Positions 8,181-16,448 of a stretch of 51,763 bases of DNA are shown piece by piece; the stretch's first letter is position 1; each line of letters opens with the position of its first letter. Source of the DNA: CAZSRL01 sp964609615 (GTDB lineage: Bacteria; Bacillota_I; Bacilli_A; RF39; UBA660); contig CAZSRL010000004.1 of NCBI GenBank assembly GCA_964609615.1, positions 1-51,763 on the forward strand. The letters run 5' to 3'. The position numbers and the translations under genes were made by a program. The notes beneath the pieces are model-generated. The model had not been told where the DNA came from and searched no databases. It saw nothing but the letters and a program-made list of their open reading frames with translations.

Positions 8181-8828
8181 ATGGATATATTAAGTGTTAT
8201 ATATAGAACATTATTTTTTTATTTTTTTATTTTAATAATATATAGATTTATGGGAAAAAGAGAAATTGGTCAACTATCAATAATAGATTTAGTTGTTTCA
8301 ATACTAATCGCAGAGTTAGTAGCGATAAGTATTGAAAACCATGGAGATAATATGCTTTTAACAGTAATACCTATTTCTATATTAGTTATATTAGAAATAA
8401 CCGCTGCTTTTATATCACTTAAATCAACAAAGTTTAGAAATGTATTAGAAGGTAAACCTAGTTTAATAATAAATAAAGGTAAAATTAATTATAAAGAGAT
8501 GATTAAACAAAGATATACATTAGATGATTTATTATTAGAACTTAGGTTTAAAAGTATAAAAAATATTGAAGAAGTAGAATATGCTATATTAGAAAATAAT
8601 GGAAAATTATCAATATTTAAATATAATTTTTTAAAGTTAGATAGTAATAATCCATTTCCATTAATACTTGATGGTGAAATACAATTAGATACTCTTAAAT
8701 ACATGAATAAAAGTAAGTTTTGGTTAGATGAAATTATTAAAAAAGAAAACACTACACTTAAAAATATATTCTATGCTTTTTATAAAAATAATAAAGTATA
8801 TATTATAAATAAAGATAAATTAATTTAA
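8181..8828 (+). CDS. DUF421 membrane protein (YetF/YrbG family)
   Basis: A 215-residue protein: three N-terminal membrane segments (residues about 5-22, 30-48, 54-75) containing RFMGKREIGQLSIIDLVV, followed by the soluble DUF421/YetF domain (GKPSLIINKGKIN, then QRYTLDDLLLELR). In spore formers, relatives of this family (YetF and spore paralogues) are membrane proteins found in vegetative cells or spore membranes; the exact role is not settled. The ATG at 8181 is chosen because TAGGAGG lies 7-8 bases before it; the upstream open frame has no comparable site. The 3' end overlaps the convergent spoVB-like gene by 9 bases. Confidence 0.88.
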   Translation: MDILSVIYRTLFFYFFILIIYRFMGKREIGQLSIIDLVVSILIAELVAISIENHGDNMLLTVIPISILVILEITAAFISLKSTKFRNVLEGKPSLIINKGKINYKEMIKQRYTLDDLLLELRFKSIKNIEEVEYAILENNGKLSIFKYNFLKLDSNNPFPLILDGEIQLDTLKYMNKSKFWLDEIIKKENTTLKNIFYAFYKNNKVYIINKDKLI

Positions 8829-10112
8829 ACACTTTTTTAACACTCTATAATTAAGAAAAGTAACAAGTATTAAATTAACTATTATAGCAATTATTAAACC
8901 ATATAAACCTATTCTAAATAAGCTTAAAACAAATATTAATAATAACTTAATACTAGAACCTATAATAGTTATATACATATTATCTTTAGCTTTATTAATT
9001 GCTTGTAAAGAACTAATAATAGGAACATCTATAAAATATAAAAGCATAAATAAAGCAAGTACTTTTATATAATTAACTCCTAAAACATTATTAAAAAATA
9101 ATTTTAAAAATACTTCTGGAAAAATAAACAAAATAGAAGTTGTTACTAAACCAATAGAAAAAGAAAGAATAATAATTTGTTTTATTCTTTTTTTACACTT
9201 ATTTTTTTCACCTAAAGAATAATACTTACTAACCTCAGGTATTAAAGAAGTAGAAATACTACTAGAAAAAAATTGAGGTAATAAAAGTAAACTCAAACTA
9301 TATCCGTTTAATATACCATACTCATTTATTATAAAAGAGTGAGTATAGCCAACAAATAATAAAGTGTTAGTAAGAACAATAGGTTCAAAAAAATAAAAAA
9401 TACAACCTATAACTTTACTAGATGTACTAGGAATAGATATATTCATAATATCTTTAATATATCTTTTTTTAATTAATAAATCACTCTTAGTTATTTTACT
9501 TTTCTTTGGCATAAATAATATCATAATAATAATACTTACACTTTCACTTAATATATTTACTAATATAACAAAACTAATACAACTAACTAAACTTATTTTT
9601 AAAGTAATAGGTATTAAAAAAATAAGTAAACCAAGACGTACTATTTGCTCTGAAATATTACTTATAATATATGGAAACATATTTTGTTTACCCCAAAAAT
9701 AACCTTTAATAATACTTGATATTCCAATAAAAGGCATAGTTAAACTTATTGCTATGATAGGATAATATAGTCTGGGTTCTTTTAATAAATCTTCACTTAT
9801 ATAGGAAGAAAAAGAAATAACTAAAATAATAACAATAATATTAAAAATAATTGAAATAGGAATAATAGATGAAAAAATACTTTTTGTTCTTGCTTTTTCT
9901 TCCGCTACTAATTTACCAATCGCAATAGGAAAACTAAAAATAGCTATAGTACTAAGTAAACCAAAAGTAGGCATTATTAAACTATATAAACCAATTCCTT
10001 CAAGACCGATCATTCTTGTCATTATTATTTTTAATATAAAACCTAAAAATTTTGAAATAAAACCACCTATTAATAATATCAAGGTAGCTTTAACAAATTT
10101 ACTTTTTAACAT
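8820..10112 (-). CDS. spoVB: SpoVB-like oligosaccharide/lipid flippase (MOP superfamily)
   Basis: A 430-residue polytopic membrane protein with about 12-14 hydrophobic helices. The N terminus (KATLILLIGGFISKFLGFI, then RMIGLEGIGLYSLIMP) is the polysaccharide-flippase signature of SpoVB/MurJ-like transporters. SpoVB is needed for spore cortex synthesis in Bacillus, where it lies next to yrbG and yrzE as here. The protein is shorter than typical SpoVB (about 520), lacking some C-terminal helices. No clear SD precedes the ATG, so the start is less certain. It could instead be another wall or polysaccharide flippase; synteny favours SpoVB. Confidence 0.8.
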   Translation of the reverse strand: MLKSKFVKATLILLIGGFISKFLGFILKIIMTRMIGLEGIGLYSLIMPTFGLLSTIAIFSFPIAIGKLVAEEKARTKSIFSSIIPISIIFNIIVIILVISFSSYISEDLLKEPRLYYPIIAISLTMPFIGISSIIKGYFWGKQNMFPYIISNISEQIVRLGLLIFLIPITLKISLVSCISFVILVNILSESVSIIIMILFMPKKSKITKSDLLIKKRYIKDIMNISIPSTSSKVIGCIFYFFEPIVLTNTLLFVGYTHSFIINEYGILNGYSLSLLLLPQFFSSSISTSLIPEVSKYYSLGEKNKCKKRIKQIIILSFSIGLVTTSILFIFPEVFLKLFFNNVLGVNYIKVLALFMLLYFIDVPIISSLQAINKAKDNMYITIIGSSIKLLLIFVLSLFRIGLYGLIIAIIVNLILVTFLNYRVLKKCLN

Positions 10113-10141
10113 AATAAAATATATGAAAAATTAACTAATTC

Positions 10142-10170
10142 TTTACAAAATAAACTATATAATTTATAAT
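10142..10170 (+). promoter_or_regulatory. Sigma-A promoter for the TasA-like gene at 10199
   Basis: TTTACA (10142-10147), 17-base spacer, TATAAT (10165-10170). A GATGAGG SD follows. Confidence 0.7.
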
Positions 10171-10198
10171 TAATTTATAAGATAGATGAGGTTTTTAT

Positions 10199-10798
10199 AT
10201 GAAAACATTTATAAAAAACATAAAAAATAAATTAAAACTAAATGAAAACAAACAAAACAAAAGAAAACAAATACTAATAATTATAATGATTAGTATATTT
10301 ATATTACTTTTATTATTGTTTGCTTTTGCTTTCTTTTATGCAACCATAACAGGAACTGGTAAAAGAGTAACTGCTACTACAACAAGACCAACATTAACAT
10401 TTACTGATGGAAGTACAATAACAAATAATAAAATGATCCCAGGAGACTCGCTTACAACAACATTTACAGTTATAAATTCAACTACAAGACCAATTACTTA
10501 TGATATGTACTTTAGATGCATAATAAATACAATGACAAGACCACAAGATTATACATATACACTTACAAGTACAAATGGAGGAGCAACAGCTGCCTCTACG
10601 ACATTCCCAACCCTATCTTCAACTGATATAGAAACAGACATAACAATAGGTGCAAATACAACACAGACATATACATTTACACTTAATTATGCAAGACTAC
10701 AAGATGCAGATCAAAGTGCAGATATGAATAAAGAAATTAGGGCAGACATTGATATTAAATCACCTGAAGAAGATAAAACAGTATGTATTATTGATTGA
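10199..10798 (+). CDS. Truncated TasA/camelysin-like anchored surface protein
   Basis: A 199-residue protein: a basic N terminus, a membrane segment at about 24-45 (ILIIIMISIFILLLLLFAFA), then a threonine-rich beta domain (about 50-190) of the TasA/camelysin type, recognisable by a GxSLTTTFTVINSTTRPITYD strand pair and the closing YTFTLNYARLQDADQSADMNKEIRADIDI. It belongs to a local family with the genes at 14374, 15805, 21544 and 26280. The frame stops at a TGA, but C-terminal coding remnants of the second module of its relatives continue right after it, so this is probably the surviving front half of a longer gene. Function would be surface display or fibre formation; inferred only. Confidence 0.7.
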   Translation: MKTFIKNIKNKLKLNENKQNKRKQILIIIMISIFILLLLLFAFAFFYATITGTGKRVTATTTRPTLTFTDGSTITNNKMIPGDSLTTTFTVINSTTRPITYDMYFRCIINTMTRPQDYTYTLTSTNGGATAASTTFPTLSSTDIETDITIGANTTQTYTFTLNYARLQDADQSADMNKEIRADIDIKSPEEDKTVCIID

Positions 10799-10932
10799 GA
10801 AATTAGCGGAGGAATAGTTACTCAATAAAAAATTATAGTCTCCGCCCAGTAATATCACTTAAGGCAGATACTGTTTGTACTTCGACATCTCAAACTGACG
10901 TTGGAACAAGTTCAAATCCATGGGTATGTTAG
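10799..10932 (+). pseudogene. Remnant of the C-terminal module of the preceding TasA-like gene
   Basis: Directly after the TGA of the preceding gene and in the same frame comes EISGGIVTQ and a stop; shifted by one base, the sequence continues as KNYSLRPVISLKADTV and GTSSNPWVC to a TAG at 10930-10932. This matches the end of the second module in the proteins at 21544 (GVRPVINIS...GTSTNPYIV) and 26280 (KPVISL...KDPYVV). About 150-200 residues of the module are missing. So the locus shows an internal deletion, a nonsense codon and a one-base frameshift. Confidence 0.7.
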
Positions 10933-10937
10933 TTTTT

Positions 10938-10967
10938 AAACAAAGTGATTTATTACTTTGTTTTTTT
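10938..10967 (+). terminator. Terminator after the TasA-like remnant
   Basis: AAACAAAGT / ACTTTGTTT stem with an 8-base loop and T7. Confidence 0.85.
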
Positions 10968-10995
10968 ATGTTAAAATACACTTAGGAGTTAGTTT

Positions 10996-11925
10996 ATGAT
11001 ATATGCTTTATATGGAACTGAAAATGTGTTAATAAAAGAGTTTATTAATAATATTAAGAGTCGTGAAAATATTGTTAGTGTAATTAATTATAATTTTGAG
11101 GATACTTCTTTTAATGAAATATTGGAGGATGCTTGTTATAATTCTTTATTTGATGATAAGAAGTTAATTATTGTTTATAATAGTATTTTTTTAAAAAGTA
11201 GTTTTGATTGTTCTTTACTTGAAGAATATATTAAGAATATTAATGAATTTACTTTTTTGGTTTTTGTTTTATATGAAGAGAGTATTAATTCTAAATTAAA
11301 AATTAATAAATTATTAAAGGAAAAATGTGTATTAAAAGAGTTTAATTTACTTAGTAATTATAAACTTGAAAGTTTAATATCCTCTTCTTTTAAAGATGAT
11401 GGATATAATATAAGTAATAATAATATTAATGAATTAATTACTAGATGTAGTGGGGATTATTCTTTAATTGTAAGTGAAGTTGAAAAGTTAAAGTTATATA
11501 AACTAGATAATAAAGTTATTAATTATGAAGATATTTCTTGTGTTGTTAGTAAAAATATTGAAAATGATATATTTTTACTAACTGATGCGATTGGGAAAAA
11601 AGATACTAAAAAAATATTAGATATATATAATGATTTATGTTTATATGGTAATGATGAGACCGCTTTAATTGGGCTTATAGGAACTGAGTTTAGATTATAT
11701 AAACAAGTAAGAGATTTAGTTAATATAGGTTTTAATGAAAAAGAAATATCAACTAATTTGGGTGTTCATCCTTATAGAATAAAACTTGCGTTATCTAAAA
11801 TTAATTACTTTTCTAAAGAAGAAGTAGAAGGTATTTTAAAGAGTTTATATAATTTAGACTATGATATTAAGAGTGGCTTTGTTGATAAACATATAGGTCT
11901 TGAGTTATTTTTTCTTTCTTTATAA
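10996..11925 (+). CDS. holA: DNA polymerase III delta subunit
   Basis: A 309-residue clamp-loader wrench subunit that opens the beta clamp. The N terminus MIYALYGTENVLIKEFI and the middle segments ITRCSGDYSLIVSEVEKLKLY and IFLLTDAIGKKDTKKIL are typical of HolA/YqeN. The C-terminal collar domain carries LIGTEFRLYKQVRDLV and LGVHPYRIKLAL. No Walker A is present, as expected for delta. The SD TAGGAG precedes the ATG by 8 bases. It is a single gene between terminators. Confidence 0.92.
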   Translation: MIYALYGTENVLIKEFINNIKSRENIVSVINYNFEDTSFNEILEDACYNSLFDDKKLIIVYNSIFLKSSFDCSLLEEYIKNINEFTFLVFVLYEESINSKLKINKLLKEKCVLKEFNLLSNYKLESLISSSFKDDGYNISNNNINELITRCSGDYSLIVSEVEKLKLYKLDNKVINYEDISCVVSKNIENDIFLLTDAIGKKDTKKILDIYNDLCLYGNDETALIGLIGTEFRLYKQVRDLVNIGFNEKEISTNLGVHPYRIKLALSKINYFSKEEVEGILKSLYNLDYDIKSGFVDKHIGLELFFLSL

Positions 11926-11936
11926 TTTATAAAATT

Positions 11937-11965
11937 TAACCTTTACTTTATAGGTTATTTTTTTT
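11937..11965 (+). terminator. Terminator of holA
   Basis: TAACCT / AGGTTA stem with a 9-base loop and a T-run of about eight. Confidence 0.7.
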
Positions 11966-11995
11966 ATAATATAGAGTTATAAAGGAGGAAGTCTT

Positions 11996-14317
11996 ATGGT
12001 AAAAACTAATCTACCTGTTATACTATTAAAGAGTTTAGCATTACTTCCTCATCAAGAAGTTAGAATTGAAGTTAGTAATGATATAAGTAAGAAAGTTATA
12101 GATATTTCTAAATTATATCATGATGATGAAGTATTAATAGTTTGTCCAATTGATATGTTAGAAGAAAATCCTGATACTAGTGATTTACCTAAAATTGGAG
12201 TAATAGGTAGAGTTAAAAGTAAGATTGAACTTCCTAGTGGTAATTCTAGAGTTGTTATAAGTGGTATAAAAAGAGTTAAAGTATATAGTTATGTTAATTA
12301 TTCTAATGAAGATGATGTTTTAGAAAGCATTGTTTCTCCTATTAAATTAGAAGAAACAGATGAAATAGAAGAAACTGCTTTATTAAGAAAATTAATAGAA
12401 GAGCTAGATAAATATATTAAAAATAATGCTTTTGTTTCTAATAGTATTTTAAGTCAAATTAAGGGTATAACTGATTTAGATAAAATAACTGATATTATAG
12501 CATCTTTTTTACCTTTAAATTTAGAAAAAAAGATTAATTTAATGTTAGATGCTTCTCCTATTAGTAGAGCAAAATATTTAATTAAAGAAATTAATATAGA
12601 AATAGCTATTCTTTCTTTAGAAGAAAAAATAGAAGATAAATTAAAAAATGGACTTGATAATGCTCAAAGAGAATTTATATTAAAAGAAAAAATTAAATTA
12701 ATAAAAGAAGAACTAGGAGAAGAAAATAATAAAGATATTGAGATAGATTCTTTTAGAAAAAAATTAAAATATTTTAAAGGAAATATTAAAATAAAAGAAA
12801 AATTAGAAAAAGAAATAAGAAGATATGAATTAACAAGTGAAGCTTCACCTGAGGCGAGTGTTATTAGAAATTATATAGATACAATTTTTTCTCTTCCTTT
12901 TTCTAAAACAACTAAAGATGAAACTGATATTAAAAAAATAGAAGAAAGATTAGATAAAAATCATTATGGTTTAAATGAAATAAAAACTAGAATAATTGAA
13001 TATATAGAAGTTGAAAAAATAAATAAATTAGAAAATGCTCCTATAATATGTTTAGTTGGTCCTCCTGGGGTTGGTAAAACAACATTTGCATCATCAGTTG
13101 CAAATTCAATAGGAAGAAAATTTACTAAGATTTCTCTTGGGGGTATGAATGATACCTCAGAACTTATTGGGCATAGAAAAACATATATTGGAAGTAATCC
13201 TGGAAAAATAATAAATGCTTTAATAAAATGTAAACAATCTAATCCTATTATATTATTAGATGAAGTAGATAAATTATCTAAAGATTATAGAGGAGATCCG
13301 GCTTCTACATTATTAGATGTTTTAGATAAATCAAGTAATAATAAGTTTGTTGATAATTATATAGAAGAAGAAGTTGATTTATCCAAAGTTTTCTTTATAT
13401 TAACCGCTAATGATAAAAATAATATACCTTCTGCTTTATATGATCGTTTAGAAGTAATTGAATTATCTGGATATACTGATTTAGAAAAAACTTTTATAGC
13501 AACTAAATATTTAATACCTAAAATTATTAAAGGTTATGGGAAAAGAAATATAGATATTAATATTAGTGATAATGATATATTATATATAATAAACAAATAT
13601 ACAAAAGAAAGTGGAGTTAGAGAATTAGAAAGAATATTTTCTAAACTTATAAGAAAAATAATAATAGAAAATAAAAAGAATAAAAAAGAAAAAAGTAAAA
13701 TTAAAATAAACAAAGCTTTAATAAATAAACACCTAGGAGTAGAAAAACACAACGAAGAAATACAAAAAGAAGGAAAAATAGGATTAGTAAATGGACTTGC
13801 TTATACAAGTGTAGGTGGTGCTACAATAGCAATTGAAGTTGAAAGTTTTGAAGGAGAAACTAAGAGTATAATAACAGGGACTCTAGGAGATGTTATGAAA
13901 GAGAGTGTTGATATATCACTTTCATACATTAAGAGTCATAGTAAAGAGTTTAAAATAGATTTAAAATCTTTTGAAAACAAAACATTTCATATAAATGTAA
14001 GACAAGGTGGAATACCAAAAGATGGACCAAGCGCTGGAGTAACACTTACAACTGCTATAATAAGTCATATGTTAAAAAAAGAAGTAAATAATAATATTTC
14101 AATGACAGGAGAAATAACATTACTAGGAGATATATTACCTATTGGTGGATTAAAAGAAAAAGGAGTAGCGGCTTGTAGAAATAATATAGATACAGTATTT
14201 ATTCCATCATCAAATATAAAAGATTTAGAAGAATTAGAAAAAGAAATAAAAGATAAAATAAACTTTATACCAGTATCTAATTATAAAGAAATATATAATC
14301 ATTTATTTAAAAATTGA
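11996..14317 (+). CDS. lon: ATP-dependent protease Lon (LonA type)
   Basis: A 773-residue AAA+ serine protease that degrades misfolded and regulatory proteins. The N-terminal substrate domain (about 6-195) begins PVILLKSLALLPHQEVRIEV; the AAA+ module has Walker A GPPGVGKTT (about 355) and Walker B PIILLDEVDKL; the protease domain holds the dyad Ser679 (DGPSAG) and Lys722 (GGLKEK), with the same numbering as E. coli Lon. SD AAAGGAGG. The TGA stop lies within the TTGACA box of the promoter for the next gene, and the final codons form part of a 70-bp sequence repeated at 15735. Confidence 0.97.
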   Translation: MVKTNLPVILLKSLALLPHQEVRIEVSNDISKKVIDISKLYHDDEVLIVCPIDMLEENPDTSDLPKIGVIGRVKSKIELPSGNSRVVISGIKRVKVYSYVNYSNEDDVLESIVSPIKLEETDEIEETALLRKLIEELDKYIKNNAFVSNSILSQIKGITDLDKITDIIASFLPLNLEKKINLMLDASPISRAKYLIKEINIEIAILSLEEKIEDKLKNGLDNAQREFILKEKIKLIKEELGEENNKDIEIDSFRKKLKYFKGNIKIKEKLEKEIRRYELTSEASPEASVIRNYIDTIFSLPFSKTTKDETDIKKIEERLDKNHYGLNEIKTRIIEYIEVEKINKLENAPIICLVGPPGVGKTTFASSVANSIGRKFTKISLGGMNDTSELIGHRKTYIGSNPGKIINALIKCKQSNPIILLDEVDKLSKDYRGDPASTLLDVLDKSSNNKFVDNYIEEEVDLSKVFFILTANDKNNIPSALYDRLEVIELSGYTDLEKTFIATKYLIPKIIKGYGKRNIDINISDNDILYIINKYTKESGVRELERIFSKLIRKIIIENKKNKKEKSKIKINKALINKHLGVEKHNEEIQKEGKIGLVNGLAYTSVGGATIAIEVESFEGETKSIITGTLGDVMKESVDISLSYIKSHSKEFKIDLKSFENKTFHINVRQGGIPKDGPSAGVTLTTAIISHMLKKEVNNNISMTGEITLLGDILPIGGLKEKGVAACRNNIDTVFIPSSNIKDLEELEKEIKDKINFIPVSNYKEIYNHLFKN

Positions 14318-14343
14318 CAAGAGTAAATAAATAATGCTAAAAT
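14314..14343 (+). promoter_or_regulatory. Extended -10 promoter for TasA-like gene 14374
   Basis: TTGACA (14314-14319), 18-base spacer ending TGC, TAAAAT (14338-14343). The expected start point is close to 14350. The lon stop codon is the TGA of the -35 box. Confidence 0.75.
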
Positions 14344-14370
14344 AAGACCATAGAATAGGTGGTCTTTTTT
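14344..14370 (+). terminator. Hairpin plus T-run overlapping the SD of gene 14374
   Basis: AAGACCA (14344-14350) pairs with TGGTCTT (14360-14366) around a 9-base loop and T-run. It can end lon transcripts. The 3' arm overlaps AGGTGG, the ribosome binding site of the next gene. RNA started at about 14350 would lack the 5' arm. Confidence 0.65.
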
Positions 14371-14373
14371 AGT

Positions 14374-15732
14374 ATGAAAAAAAGCTTTAAAACAAAACTA
14401 AAAGACAAATTAACAAAAACTCAAACAATAATATTATCAATATTATTGCTTTTAGTTATACTTGGATTAGCAGGTTTTGCATTAGGTTTTTTTAATACAG
14501 TAATAGGTGGTAATGACAATGCAAAAGGAACAGAAGTAGGAACTGGTATTTCTTCATTAGTAATATCTGATTCATCAAATATTACTGTAAGTGATTTTTA
14601 TCCAGGTGATGACATAACAAAAACATTTACTATTACAAATACAGGAAATGTAGGAGTAAAATATAATCTTATATGGGAAGACTTAACAAATGGGTTTTCT
14701 AGACCACAAGATTTAACATACACAATAACTTCACTAAATGGAGGGGGAACATTGTCATCAACACAACTTCCTAATACTGGTACAAACTTAGAAATATTAA
14801 GTGATATATATATTGCTCCAAACATTATACAAATATATACAGTAACCTTTAGTTATGCAAACTTAGCAAATACAAATCAAGATGCTGATATTGGAAGTTC
14901 TTTTAATGGAGTAATTGATATAACAAATGCAGTCGCAAGAAAAAATTTAGTAACAAATGGTAATTTAGAACTAGGAGATAATACAAACTTCTCAGGATGG
15001 ACATATGATGCATCAACACAATCACTATACAAAACTGTAAGTGAAGTTTCAACAACAAATACAAGTGATTATATTGAGGTCAATACAAATAAAACATATA
15101 AACATTCAATGGATTTAAAATCTTCAAATTCAACAACAAATTACTTAATAGGAATAGTTGAATATGATAGAGATTATAATATAATTTCTACATGGAATGT
15201 TTATTATTTCCCTACAACAACAACAACACTATCGGAGCAATTAAATAATGGAGATACTGTAGTTCATTTTGCTTCTCTTGAAAATTGGGTTGCAACTTCA
15301 TCAACTCCATCACATCAACTTTCTCTAGCTTTTTGGAATTATTCTGATAGTACTGGATATACTTATCCAGTAGGAACATATACAAGAAATAGTTGGTATA
15401 ATTTGTATACATATGATAATGTAAATAAAACAAATAATACAATTACTTTATCTAGCGCTTGGACTCATGGAACAATCCCTTCAGGAACGAGTGTAAGTCA
15501 ATCAAGCAGTGGTAGTAATTATAATTATGGAATTAGAGCTGGTGGAACATTACCAACTTCATGGACAAGACTAAGTAATACATTAACAGGAACATGGGAA
15601 AATGGGACACAATCTGTTATAAAATTCAGACCAGGGACTAAATACATCAAACCATTTATATATTTTTTTTCTAATATAGAACCAAATACAACTCTTTATA
15701 TAAAAAACATTGAATTTATTCAAATGGATTGA
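14374..15732 (+). CDS. TasA-like anchored surface protein with phage-tail-like C-terminal module
   Basis: A 452-residue protein. One membrane segment lies at about 19-40 (IILSILLLLVILGLAGFALG); residues about 45-190 form a TasA/camelysin-like beta domain (YPGDDITKTFTITNTGNVG, then SYANLANTNQDADIGSSFNG). Residues about 193-452 begin NLVTNGNLELGDNTNFSGW, a start typical of carbohydrate-binding beta-jelly-rolls, and contain YTRNSWYNLYTYDNVNKTN and TITLSSAWTHGTIPSGT, a pattern I know from phage tail and receptor-binding proteins. The ATG at 14374 follows AGGTGG by 11 bases. It is flanked by 70-bp direct repeats. Probably a surface adhesin; target unknown. Confidence 0.78.
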   Translation: MKKSFKTKLKDKLTKTQTIILSILLLLVILGLAGFALGFFNTVIGGNDNAKGTEVGTGISSLVISDSSNITVSDFYPGDDITKTFTITNTGNVGVKYNLIWEDLTNGFSRPQDLTYTITSLNGGGTLSSTQLPNTGTNLEILSDIYIAPNIIQIYTVTFSYANLANTNQDADIGSSFNGVIDITNAVARKNLVTNGNLELGDNTNFSGWTYDASTQSLYKTVSEVSTTNTSDYIEVNTNKTYKHSMDLKSSNSTTNYLIGIVEYDRDYNIISTWNVYYFPTTTTTLSEQLNNGDTVVHFASLENWVATSSTPSHQLSLAFWNYSDSTGYTYPVGTYTRNSWYNLYTYDNVNKTNNTITLSSAWTHGTIPSGTSVSQSSSGSNYNYGIRAGGTLPTSWTRLSNTLTGTWENGTQSVIKFRPGTKYIKPFIYFFSNIEPNTTLYIKNIEFIQMD

Positions 15733-15747
15733 TTATTTATTTAAAAA

Positions 15748-15777
15748 TTGACAAGAGTAAATAAATAATGCTAAAAT
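15748..15777 (+). promoter_or_regulatory. Extended -10 promoter for TasA-like gene 15805
   Basis: TTGACA (15748-15753), 18-base spacer ending TGC, TAAAAT (15772-15777), identical to the promoter of gene 14374. Confidence 0.75.
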
Positions 15778-15804
15778 AAGACCATAGAATAGGTGGTCTT
15801 TTTT
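15778..15804 (+). terminator. Hairpin plus T-run overlapping the SD of gene 15805
   Basis: Same element as at 14344: AAGACCA (15778-15784) pairs with TGGTCTT (15794-15800), T-run behind; AGGTGG of the SD is in the loop and 3' arm. The ATG follows 8 bases after the SD. Confidence 0.65.
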
Positions 15805-16347
15805 ATGAAAATAAATTTAAAAGAACAACTTAAAAATAAAAAAATATTAATTATATTATTTATAATAGTAATATTAATTGTTATGTTTTTTATAGGTATT
15901 AGTTATGCTTGGTATAAGACAGCTTTAAATGAATCTATTAATAATGAAACTCAAGGAAGTAGCAATATTAAAATAAATAAGCCATTAGATATAGATTATG
16001 GTAAGATAGAACCAGGGTGGACAAATAAAAGAACTTTTAGTGTAACAAACTCTGGGAAGATAAGTTCTACTTATTCAATGATTTGGAAAGAAATGATTAA
16101 TAGTTTTACTAGAAATCAAGATTTAGTAATTGATATAACAAGTACTAATGACGGAGGTAATATTAGTAATGAAGTTATACCAAAAACAGGAAGAAATATA
16201 AATATAATAAATGATATAACAATAGGCTCTAATGTAACTCAGGAATATACTATAATTTTTAAATATTTAAAACAACCAAAAATAGATCAGTCATTAGACT
16301 CAAATAAAAATTTTACTGGAATAATTGATATAATAACATTAAATTAA
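15805..16347 (+). CDS. TasA-like anchored surface protein, single domain
   Basis: A 180-residue protein with a basic N terminus, membrane segment at about 14-34 (LIILFIIVILIVMFFIGISYA), and a TasA/camelysin-like domain (IEPGWTNKRTFSVTNSGKIS, then TNDGGNISNEVIPKTGRNI and a closing DSNKNFTGIIDI). It aligns with the first domain of the 14374 protein, but the proteins have diverged widely while their 70-bp leaders are identical. It has no second module. It may be a fibre subunit or the ancestral gene behind lon; inferred only. A terminator follows. Confidence 0.75.
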   Translation: MKINLKEQLKNKKILIILFIIVILIVMFFIGISYAWYKTALNESINNETQGSSNIKINKPLDIDYGKIEPGWTNKRTFSVTNSGKISSTYSMIWKEMINSFTRNQDLVIDITSTNDGGNISNEVIPKTGRNINIINDITIGSNVTQEYTIIFKYLKQPKIDQSLDSNKNFTGIIDIITLN

Positions 16348-16386
16348 ATAATCATAGAATTTTTAATTGTTATGTTAGAATAAATG

Positions 16387-16417
16387 ATAATTAATAGGTT
16401 TATTAATTATTTTTTTT
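16387..16417 (+). terminator. Terminator of TasA-like gene 15805
   Basis: Perfect ATAATTAATA / TATTAATTAT stem, GGTT loop, T7. Confidence 0.85.
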
Positions 16418-16421
16418 GTTA

Positions 16422-16427
16422 TATAAT
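16422..16427 (+). promoter_or_regulatory. Possible -10 box for queA-tgt
   Basis: TATAAT lies 22 bases before the queA ATG, directly behind the preceding terminator. The -35 would fall in the terminator and is not clear. Confidence 0.4.
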
Positions 16428-16448
16428 GTTAATTACTGGAGAGATTTT

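Larger units (their letters stand above)
14301..14370 (+). repeat. 70-bp direct repeat, copy 1 (lon 3' end + promoter + hairpin/SD)
   Basis: Identical over 70 of 70 bases to 15735-15804. This copy contains the last five sense codons and stop of lon, a promoter and the leader of the TasA-like gene at 14374. The two copies flank that gene as direct repeats about 1.4 kb apart. Confidence 0.95.
15735..15804 (+). repeat. 70-bp direct repeat, copy 2 (vestigial lon end + promoter + hairpin/SD)
   Basis: Identical to 14301-14370. Here the lon codons no longer serve a gene, so this copy shows duplication of the region. It supplies promoter and SD for gene 15805. Confidence 0.95.

Noticed and set aside
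10799..10932. An independent small gene
   Set aside because: No start codon or SD for either frame; the sequence is explained as the decayed C-terminal end of the upstream gene.
15212..15442. Minus-strand open frames inside large genes (also at 4269, 13534, 24416, 33639, 44944, 49229)
   Set aside because: They lack an SD, show antisense composition and lie wholly inside well-supported genes.
14301..15804. Insertion sequence or integron cassette flanked by target-site duplication
   Set aside because: No transposase or integrase, no terminal inverted repeats; the 70-bp repeat is the lon end plus promoter, better explained by recombination or duplication.
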